Below are positions 57,275-64,000 of a stretch of DNA of 64,000 nucleotides, in pieces. The stretch spans positions 62,001-126,000 of the forward strand of contig PHBP01000005.1 of assembly GCA_002842035.1 (NCBI GenBank), given 5' to 3'. How positions within the stretch are numbered: position 1 is the stretch's first letter; the number at the start of each line of letters is the position of its first letter. Made by a program: the position numbers and the translations under genes. The notes under the pieces are model-generated. The model was not told the origin of the DNA. It searched no databases and saw only the letters and a list, made by a program, of their open reading frames with translations. This DNA is from Candidatus Cloacimonetes bacterium HGW-Cloacimonetes-2 (GTDB lineage: Bacteria > Cloacimonadota > Cloacimonadia > Cloacimonadales > Cloacimonadaceae).

Positions 57275-58225
57275 TTATGCCAGACCGGTAATCTTTAGGG
57301 TATGCTTCCAAAGCTCGCCAGCAAGTTCCCTATCCAGAGCCGGAGGAGCAGGCTCTTCCCGGGTGGTAAGATTATAAAATGCTCCGCTCACACCTTCCAT
57401 TTCCCTGGAAACTCCCAGGTAGTAGAGCGCTTCTGCGGAAAGCTCGGACGACTTCAGGGCTCTATCAAAGCAGGTTCTTTTGAACCACCGGTAGAATCTG
57501 CCATTCTCTTGCCCGGTATTGGTTTTCACCGCTCCGGGATGCATAGTATTGATGGTAAGCCCCGAGCCTTGGAACCGCTCTTTGAATATGATCATCGATA
57601 GAAGCTGAGCGAGTTTGGCAGAACCGTAGCTTTTTAATCCGGAATATCTGCGCTTATCCCAATTCAGATCGTCCAGCCTCAGTCCCCAGGCCGCAAAACG
57701 ATGCCCCTCGGAGCCCACCATAATGATCCTTGCTCTGTCCTGCTTCATCAGCTTGTCCATCAAGATGTAATTCATTATAAACGATGAAAGATAATGCACC
57801 GCAAAGACCTTTTCAAAGCCCTCGGGAGTCAATTCCCGCCGGGTAAGATACACCCCCGCGTTATGGATGATCAGGTCTATTGGATAGCTCAGTTTTGCCA
57901 GCTCATTTGATAAGCTTACCACCTCAGCCAGGCAGCTCAAATCAGCTATAAAGTAGCTGCAGCTTATCCCAAATTCTCCCTCAAGTTCGAGCTTGAGTTT
58001 TTCGGATTTGTCCCGATTCCGGTTTACGCAGATGAGATTTGCCCCTTGAGCAGCGTATTTCCGGGCAGTTACATAGCCAATCCCGGAGCTGGCACCGGTG
58101 ATCAGTACGCATTTACCGTCGAATCTGTCGGTGCAGCGTTTGGGAGCTTTGGCGTTGTTGCGGATCATAGCGAATATATTGGACCACTTGTATTCGCGGA
58201 TGTACTGTGCGGTTGTCTTTCCCAT
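57275..58225 (-). CDS. Short-chain dehydrogenase/reductase
   Basis: The 316-residue SDR has the nucleotide-binding TGASSGIG (about 43-50), NAG in IIHNAGVY, the active-site Ser in MVGSEGH and YxxxK in YGSAKL. The sequence resembles retinol dehydrogenase/TIC32-type SDRs. CVNRNRDK after the second strand suggests NADP preference. It is flanked by the NTF2-like protein (9 bp upstream) and the FAD oxidoreductase (16 bp downstream), so it probably works in the same pathway. Confidence 0.9.
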   Translation of the reverse strand: MGKTTAQYIREYKWSNIFAMIRNNAKAPKRCTDRFDGKCVLITGASSGIGYVTARKYAAQGANLICVNRNRDKSEKLKLELEGEFGISCSYFIADLSCLAEVVSLSNELAKLSYPIDLIIHNAGVYLTRRELTPEGFEKVFAVHYLSSFIMNYILMDKLMKQDRARIIMVGSEGHRFAAWGLRLDDLNWDKRRYSGLKSYGSAKLAQLLSMIIFKERFQGSGLTINTMHPGAVKTNTGQENGRFYRWFKRTCFDRALKSSELSAEALYYLGVSREMEGVSGAFYNLTTREEPAPPALDRELAGELWKHTLKITGLA

Positions 58226-58234
58226 TTACTTGGC

Positions 58235-58687
58235 TCAGCCGAATTTCTTGACCAAAAACTTGCGGTAGATCCTGCCAAAGTGAGGGATATTATTAAAGAT
58301 ATCACCCCAAAGATCGTAGTAATCCCGATGTTCTATGATCTGCCCGTTTTCCCCAAGCACCAGTCTGGTAGAGCCATACAGCGGAGTGCTGGGGTATTTC
58401 TTGAACATCATCGTCATAATCCAATCAAACATAATCACATTATCGTTTTGGGCTATATGCAGGATTTCCATCTTGAGCTGCTTGGTGCGTTTGGTAAGTC
58501 TGTTGCACATCGCGATGAAATCGTCGATGCCGTCTATCCGCTGTATTGTATCCTGAAATACGATATCCTGGTGGTAGTACTTAAAGATATGAGACCAATC
58601 CGGCTTCCCCTCTCTGTTATAAGTCTTTGACCACAGTTCTTTGATTGAGTCTATATCCAGGCTTTGCCTGGTCTCTTCTGCGCTCAT
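58235..58687 (-). CDS. NTF2/SnoaL-like protein
   Basis: This 150-residue protein reads as a cone-shaped NTF2-like fold: helix, YYHQDIVFQDTIQRIDGIDDF, then strands with MFDWIMTMMF and the ending IIEHRDYYDLWGD, as in SnoaL-like hydrolases and isomerases. It may bind or process a hydrophobic intermediate handled by the SDR and the flavoprotein. AGAGGT precedes the ATG. TGTCAAGA at 58771-58778 (minus-strand TCTTGACA) may be its -35 box. Confidence 0.82.
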   Translation of the reverse strand: MSAEETRQSLDIDSIKELWSKTYNREGKPDWSHIFKYYHQDIVFQDTIQRIDGIDDFIAMCNRLTKRTKQLKMEILHIAQNDNVIMFDWIMTMMFKKYPSTPLYGSTRLVLGENGQIIEHRDYYDLWGDIFNNIPHFGRIYRKFLVKKFG

Positions 58688-59007
58688 CGGTAAACCTCTT
58701 TCTGTCCTCTATTATTTTCGCTATTGAAACCCAATTCCCTATTCTGCAATAGGATTAGCCTGATCTTTGTTGTCAAGAGTTTTCCCGCTTTTGACCTATT
58801 CAGGATGTACCGGGTATGCACCATCACCTTCAGGTAATATCCGGTATCTATCCCCACAAGATAAGGACTTATTCGCATTTATCAAAAGGATAAAGCTGCT
58901 TAAAGCTTTTGATTGACATATTAAAGCCACGCAAAAAACCTATCTCCTTGATTCCATTACCGGCTCCCTGGGATCGTCCCAAAAGAATGCCGGAATACTG
59001 AGGTGTT
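58688..59007. other. Divergent intergenic region (NTF2-like / exchanger)
   Basis: A 320-bp gap between divergent genes. Apart from the minus-strand TCTTGACA (58771-58778) and the GAGGTG ribosome site before 59008, I see no gene, hairpin or array in it. Confidence 0.5.
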
Positions 59008-59958
59008 ATGATCTTGTTTATACTGCTTATCGCGCTGGGCTTTGCCCTTTTGATCGGGGGTGCGGACATCCTGGTAAGAGGCGCCAGCTCTCTGGCTCTC
59101 AGGCTCAAAGTGCCTGATCTGGTAATCGGTCTGACCGTGGTTGCCTTTGGAACTTCGACCCCCGAACTGGTGGTCAACCTGGTCTCTGCCTTCAAAGGCA
59201 CTGCGGGTATTGCCTTTGGTAACGTGATAGGCAGCAATCTCTTCAATATCCTGGGAATCCTGGGTATCTGCTCACTGGTGATGCCCCTGCAGGTAAAGAC
59301 CAATACGACTTGGCGGGAGATTCCATTTGCCCTGATGACCTCATTTATCCTGCTGATCCTGGTCAACGACTCTCATTTTGTCAGTGGAGCCAAAGACATC
59401 CTTACCTGGGGCGACGGACTGGTATTGCTGGGCTTTTTTGCAATCTTTCTGGTCTATACCCACAACCTCAGCAAACAGGGTGCGGAAAGCGAATCCAGCA
59501 GCCGGCGCTACTCTCTGCCGATCAGCCTGGCATTCATCGCAGGTGGTTTGATTGGCTTGATTCTGGGCGGCAATCTGGTGGTGACTTTTGCCGTGAAACT
59601 GGCAAGACTCTTTGGAATGAGCGAATCGGTAATCGGGCTCACCATCGTGGCAATCGGGACATCTCTGCCGGAACTCAGTACTTCTCTAGTCGCGGCAATC
59701 AGGAAGAAACCCGATATTGCCGTAGGTAACGTCATAGGCAGCAATATCTTCAATCTATTGTTCGTCATGGGGATTACTTCGCTGGTGAGCCCGATGCCCT
59801 ACGACCGTATCTTCAATCCGGGTCAATTTGTGATGATCGGCTCCACCCTCCTGCTCTTCATTATGATGTTCAATCCCAAAAGGCATCGACTGGACCGCTG
59901 GGAAGGCGCTATCTTATTGATCATCTATATCTTGTATTCTGTCTTGTTCCTGAAATAG
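59008..59958 (+). CDS. Na+/Ca2+ exchanger (CaCA/YrbG) family protein
   Basis: The 316-residue membrane protein has two inverted alpha-repeat blocks: VIGLTVVAFGTSTPEL...GNVIGSNLFNI (about 34-80) and VIGLTIVAIGTSLPEL...GNVIGSNIFNL (about 209-248), with about ten transmembrane helices. The acidic residues in the TPEL/LPEL motifs bind cations. It probably couples Na+ or H+ entry to Ca2+ export at the inner membrane. Confidence 0.94.
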   Translation: MILFILLIALGFALLIGGADILVRGASSLALRLKVPDLVIGLTVVAFGTSTPELVVNLVSAFKGTAGIAFGNVIGSNLFNILGILGICSLVMPLQVKTNTTWREIPFALMTSFILLILVNDSHFVSGAKDILTWGDGLVLLGFFAIFLVYTHNLSKQGAESESSSRRYSLPISLAFIAGGLIGLILGGNLVVTFAVKLARLFGMSESVIGLTIVAIGTSLPELSTSLVAAIRKKPDIAVGNVIGSNIFNLLFVMGITSLVSPMPYDRIFNPGQFVMIGSTLLLFIMMFNPKRHRLDRWEGAILLIIYILYSVLFLK

Positions 59959-60403
59959 CTGCGGGGTCATAGCCTCCTGTTTTCCCTTGCTTCCCTATTA
60001 GCTGCTGCCGCGCTCTAGCCGCGATGCTGCCGCGCTCCTGCCGCGATCATGCCGCGAACGCGGCAGGAGCACGGCAGGAGAGTGGCAGGATGATGGCATA
60101 AGTCAAAGGGAGGTTAACAGATGGCTACGGAGCGATCCAACCAGCGTATCCTCGGAACACCATTGTCTCCACCAATTCTCTTACAAAGAAAAAGCAAGTC
60201 CAGGTGAAACTGCTTTGAAAAGTAGATAAATCAGATATTTTTCTTGACTGCCTTGGATATTGATAAAACCTGATCACAATTAGCTCTGGTTGTGTTGGTA
60301 ATTGAGCTATCTTTATGTAGGAGTTTGTGATAATAGAGAGGACAGATAGCTCCGATGAGTCGTCGGCATAACCGGATGCTGAATACTGATTGGGGAGGAA
60401 AAT
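59959..60403. other. Intergenic region with array G and upstream signals of the C25-like gene
   Basis: Array G occupies 60003-60101. TCTTGACT at 60242-60249 is a possible -35 box. TAGCTC and GAGCTA (about 60283-60311) can form a hairpin followed by TCTTT. GGGGAGGAAAAT directly precedes the GTG start at 60404. No additional gene is seen. Confidence 0.5.
60003..60101. repeat. 11-bp phased array, locus G (nine GC-rich units)
   Basis: Nine units in 99 bp: TGCTGCCGCGC, TCTAGCCGCGA, TGCTGCCGCGC, TCCTGCCGCGA, TCATGCCGCGA, then the reverse-complement type ACGCGGCAGGA, GCACGGCAGGA, GAGTGGCAGGA, TGATGGCATAA. The centre GCCGCG-AA-CGCGGC is perfect and the arms pair over about 40 bp with few mismatches. 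GTCAAAGGGAGG follows. The sequence is unrelated to arrays A-F, but period, length, dyad and purine tail agree. Confidence 0.88.
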
Positions 60404-63400
60404 GTGTCAAAGGTCAGTATAAGTCCGATTTTCGGGGGCGTAGGGATCGGTCTCGGAAAGCTCAAGTTTGCATGGATCATGGCAGTTGCGCTCATATTTT
60501 ACGGTGTCTTACCGCTTACTGCTGTGGAAAACGATCATCAACAAGTCTTTAACCTGTTGGAAAGCAATCAAGAGAGGATAGTCCTCGAGCTACACTCTCC
60601 CCCGGCACAGGTAACTGAAGAGCAGATAAATGGCTCGCGATATAGCCGTGTAACTATTGATGGCGCAGAACTTTCGGCACAATCCGGCAGCCTGGAGCTT
60701 CCGCTGTATGGAGCACTCCTGGCGATTCCCGCCAATGCCCGGTATCGGCTCAGTTATGAAAGCCTCGACGTCAGGACGATCGGAAATCTGGCACCCAAGG
60801 CAGTGACGGAAAATGACTTTGCAGGGCTTGAGCCGGATTACCGTGGGGAAGGGAATCCTCAGGTGAAGGCAGGCGCTGATGCCTGGCTGAGGGATTTTAG
60901 GGTCTTGAGCATACAGGCCAGCCCCGTCACTTGGGATACGCAGTCGCAAACGCTATCTCAAGCCGGCAATATCCGTATCACGGTGGAGCTTGACTATCCC
61001 GATGGTGCAGCGGCTCAATACGGTGACTACAGCAAGTCATTTGAGCGTATCTATGAGTCTCAGATCCTGAATTTTGGGTCTTACCGCTATCTGCAAGTTG
61101 ATGCGCTTAATCCGCGTATCCTGATCATCAAGGGGGACAACGCCTCTCCCTTGTATAATGCCAAGATTGCTGATTTTGCCAGATGGAAAAGGCAAAAGGG
61201 CTTTGAAGTCGATATTATGGGCTCGATCGCGGGGCTAAGCAATATCGCCATCCAGGACAGTATAAAGCTGCGCTACAACAATCCCCAGACTCGCCCGGAC
61301 TATATCATCCTGATTGGCGATATCGGCGGAAATTTCCCCGTTCCCACCTGGTTTGAGACGGAATCGGGCTATAATGGCGAAGGAGATTACCCCTATACCT
61401 ATCTCAGCGGCGATGATATGCTGGGGGATGCCTTTATCGGCAGGATTTCAGCGGAAGATATCTCGCAATTGGGCACGATGCTCAATAAAATCTATGCCTA
61501 TGAAAAGAATGTGGTGATCGATCAGCCTTCCTCTGCCTGGCTGGATAGGATCCTGATCATAGGAGATCCCACTGAATCCGGCATCTCCTGCGCTTATACA
61601 GGACACTATATTCAGGAAATGGCGGAAGAAGCCTATCCGGATTACGAGATTATCGCAAATTACGAATACGGCTTTGAGGCCACCATCAACAGCGCTATCA
61701 ATCAGGGAGTAAGCTTCTTTACCTACCGCGGAAACTATGGCACCAGCGGGTGGTCGCCCTCAAACAGCCTGATGAACGGGACAAGACTGCCACATGCGGT
61801 GGTTCTAACCTGCTTAACCGGTGATTTTGCGGTGACATCGCTCTCTGAGACCTTTACCCGGATGGGTACGGAGGCCAGCCCCAGAGGCGCAGTCACCTGC
61901 ATCAGTATGGCAACAGGAGGCACTCATACTGCCTTTAACAATGCCTTGATATCGGGCATTATGGGCGGGATCTATGTGTATGGTATGCGCACGATGGGCG
62001 AAGCGCTGTTGGGAGGCAGGATCTATCTGCATAGTCTCTATGGAGCAACACAGCCGCACTATGTGAGAACTTTTGCCCATTGGTGCAATCTGATGGGCGA
62101 TCCCTCGCTGGAAGCTTGGGTGGGGATACCGGATGCGCTTGAGATGAATGCTCCGGATAGTATAGTTCTGGGTACAAACAGCCTGGAAATCGGGATCATT
62201 GGTGCGGACGGAGCAGGGCTGGAGGGAGTCCTGATCACTGCCTTTAGTCCCAGTCTGGATAGAGTAGTGGGCAAAGCACTCACCAATTCTGCCGGGCTGG
62301 CATTTCTAAACTTTGCAGAACCCATCACGACAGATCTGATTATTACGGCTGCCAAGCACGATTGCAAACCGCTCCAGAAGAGCATAAGTTTGGATGCAGA
62401 AGGCTCGTTGGTCTATTTAAGCCACGGCATTATGGATGATGGCAGCGGTGGTTCCACCGGTAATTCCGATGGTTTTGCCAATCCTCTGGAACAGATAGCT
62501 CTGGAAGTTTATCTGAAAAATAGCAGCTTGGTAGAGCATGGAGGATTCAATGCCATCCTCAGTACGGACAATCCCAATGTTCAGATCACTCAATCCAAAT
62601 CAGCCTATCCCTCCTTTGCACCGGGAGCGGAGCAAAGCCCGATCCAGCCATTCAGGTTCATCCTATCACCTGCCATACAGCCTCATGAGAGGGTAAGATT
62701 CACTCTCAAGCCGGTGGGAGCGGGTAGTCAGCACCTTGAGATGGTCTTTTATCTGGATGCTTACAATGCCGGCTTGAGTCTCGCCAATTACAGCCTGGAT
62801 GCCTCCGGCAACGGAGTCCTGGATCCCGGTGAGAGCTGCGGGCTAAACCTTAGGATATCAAACGACGGCATTTATCATGCATTGGGTCTCACTGGGGAAT
62901 TGCGGTCTTATAACAGCTTGGTCAGTATTACTGATTCGCTCTCCTTCTTTGGGGATATAGCTTCCGGGGCGCAAGCTCTCTCGCAGAATGGATTTGGTAT
63001 TTCTGGACAGAATGGTCTGATCCCGGGGATGCAGATTCCGCTACAGCTCAGGCTTTACAACGATACAGGTTTTGAGCAGATTTGCGTCTTCAACATCCCG
63101 GTGGGCACGGTGAGCCAAAACACTCCGCTGGGTCCCGATGAATACGGATATCTGATCTATGATATGACAGATACGGCATTTCCGGATTGTCCCGGGTATG
63201 ATTGGTTTGAGATTGCTCCGATGCTGGGCGGGCCGGGGACGCTGGTGCCTGATCTCTTTGATAATGGATCGTGGAGCGCTGAGGGGGAATACTACAACGC
63301 CAGAGCGCTTAAAACCTTGGATTTGCCCTTTACTTTCCCCTTCTATGGTATTATGTACGATCAGATTACAGTCTGTGTAAATGGTTTTATCGCTATGGGA

Positions 63401-64000
63401 ATCACCAAGAATGGAGATTTTCGCAATGCCCGGCTGCCGGGTGGACAGGGTCCCAGCCCGATGATTGCTCCCTTTTGGGATGATCTCTGTATGCAGGGCA
63501 CGGACGGGATTTACAACTATTATGACATAGCAAATCACCGCTATATCGTGCAGTATCACGAGATGAGAAATGGCTATGACGGAGAAACCAGGGAGACTTT
63601 CCAGGTGATCTTTTATGATCCTCTATACTACCCGACGGGCCTGGGCGATGGTATGATCAAGATCCAGTATAAGACCTTCAACAATATCGATGTGGGTGGC
63701 TCCGGCATGCCGCCGGTGCAGGGGAATTTCTGCACGATTGGGATCAAGGATCATACCAATACCAGAGGTTTGGAATACTCCTTCAATAATAGCTATGCGC
63801 CTGCGGCAGCACCGCTTGGCAATGGAACTGCCATCCTTATCACCACTATCCCGGCATATCATCAGCAGCCTTATCTGGTGGCAAATGATCTGGTCGTTAC
63901 CGATCTTAGCGGAGACGGTCTGCTGGGTCCGGGAGAAACAGCTACACTCGGCATCAAGCTAAAGAATCTGGGCGCTGCCACTGCTGAGGATGCTCATATT
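60404..64000 (+). CDS. Gingipain (C25)-like secreted protein, 3' end beyond window
   Basis: An open frame of 1199 codons runs to the window edge. It starts at GTG 60404 after GGGGAGGAAAAT; the N-terminus (ISPIFGGVGIGLGKLK, then hydrophobic WIMAVALIFYGVLPLTA) is a long signal peptide. A gingipain-like pro-domain (about 50-215) is followed by a C25-like domain with YIILIGDIGG (about 300) and Cys470 in VVLTCLTGDF. The usual catalytic GHG is replaced by RGNYG (N444). Beta domains follow (ALKTLDLPFTFPFYG near 970), resembling surface-binding modules. It could be a divergent or inactive peptidase; a sorting domain, if present, lies outside the window. Confidence 0.88.
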   Translation, partial: MSKVSISPIFGGVGIGLGKLKFAWIMAVALIFYGVLPLTAVENDHQQVFNLLESNQERIVLELHSPPAQVTEEQINGSRYSRVTIDGAELSAQSGSLELPLYGALLAIPANARYRLSYESLDVRTIGNLAPKAVTENDFAGLEPDYRGEGNPQVKAGADAWLRDFRVLSIQASPVTWDTQSQTLSQAGNIRITVELDYPDGAAAQYGDYSKSFERIYESQILNFGSYRYLQVDALNPRILIIKGDNASPLYNAKIADFARWKRQKGFEVDIMGSIAGLSNIAIQDSIKLRYNNPQTRPDYIILIGDIGGNFPVPTWFETESGYNGEGDYPYTYLSGDDMLGDAFIGRISAEDISQLGTMLNKIYAYEKNVVIDQPSSAWLDRILIIGDPTESGISCAYTGHYIQEMAEEAYPDYEIIANYEYGFEATINSAINQGVSFFTYRGNYGTSGWSPSNSLMNGTRLPHAVVLTCLTGDFAVTSLSETFTRMGTEASPRGAVTCISMATGGTHTAFNNALISGIMGGIYVYGMRTMGEALLGGRIYLHSLYGATQPHYVRTFAHWCNLMGDPSLEAWVGIPDALEMNAPDSIVLGTNSLEIGIIGADGAGLEGVLITAFSPSLDRVVGKALTNSAGLAFLNFAEPITTDLIITAAKHDCKPLQKSISLDAEGSLVYLSHGIMDDGSGGSTGNSDGFANPLEQIALEVYLKNSSLVEHGGFNAILSTDNPNVQITQSKSAYPSFAPGAEQSPIQPFRFILSPAIQPHERVRFTLKPVGAGSQHLEMVFYLDAYNAGLSLANYSLDASGNGVLDPGESCGLNLRISNDGIYHALGLTGELRSYNSLVSITDSLSFFGDIASGAQALSQNGFGISGQNGLIPGMQIPLQLRLYNDTGFEQICVFNIPVGTVSQNTPLGPDEYGYLIYDMTDTAFPDCPGYDWFEIAPMLGGPGTLVPDLFDNGSWSAEGEYYNARALKTLDLPFTFPFYGIMYDQITVCVNGFIAMGITKNGDFRNARLPGGQGPSPMIAPFWDDLCMQGTDGIYNYYDIANHRYIVQYHEMRNGYDGETRETFQVIFYDPLYYPTGLGDGMIKIQYKTFNNIDVGGSGMPPVQGNFCTIGIKDHTNTRGLEYSFNNSYAPAAAPLGNGTAILITTIPAYHQQPYLVANDLVVTDLSGDGLLGPGETATLGIKLKNLGAATAEDAHI

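Overview
The window looks like a chromosomal segment of an anaerobic, fermentative bacterium, most likely a member of Candidatus Cloacimonadota (WWE1) or a close relative in the wider Bacteroidota/Chlorobiota assemblage. This is inferred from moderate GC, many large secreted proteins ending in a 'YPNPFNPSTT...GxYxxRxxx...K' type C-terminal sorting domain (type IX secretion style), two gingipain-like C25 peptidases, a B12/PLP D-lysine 5,6-aminomutase and an iron-sulfur class I fumarase. No phage, insertion sequence, CRISPR array or rRNA is seen. One tRNA gene is present.

Layout. 25-3326: three-gene operon (DUF116 protein, HtrA-like protease, secreted metallophosphoesterase). 3762-7949: giant GLUG-repeat adhesin. 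8515-15892: eight tightly packed genes (TPR-like protein, a 54-aa zinc-ribbon protein, rsmD, kamD, kamE, rseP, tgt, NlpC/P60 hydrolase). 16417-21761: two HEAT/AlkD-like proteins around a SPOUT RNA methyltransferase, then a secreted C25 peptidase. 22220-24364 (-): secreted beta-propeller protein. 24632-28725: aminolipid acyltransferase pair (OlsB/OlsA or GlsB/GlsA type), DUF3098 and DUF58 proteins, two-subunit fumarase. 28749-32529 (-): rnhC, tRNA-Ala(CGC), valS. 33022-38277 and 38938-41715: large secreted proteins. 41927-48515: ovoA (ovothiol synthesis), another secreted protein and an MrfA/YprA-like helicase carrying an HNH domain. 49653-53279 (-): heterodimeric ABC exporter. 53763-55571: ABC-2 exporter. 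55591-58687 (-): FAD oxidoreductase, SDR and NTF2-like proteins. 59008-59958: Na+/Ca2+ exchanger family protein. 60404 to the window end: a second C25-like protein, cut by the window.

The most unusual content is between the genes. Seven intergenic gaps carry about 66-143-bp arrays with a strict 11-bp period. In most of them the tandem units on one side are the reverse complement of the units on the other, giving long hairpins. The unit sequence differs between loci, but the period, the roughly 8-9 unit length, the central dyad and a following AAAGGG-type purine stretch recur. A second family folds as a three-way junction (two 7-8 bp hairpins inside a GTGGG/CCCAC closing stem). A third is a nested palindrome of about 230 bp. 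I know of no named element with the 11-bp architecture, and it is my main candidate for an undescribed system.

All function calls come from reading translated sequence and motifs by eye; no database search was run.
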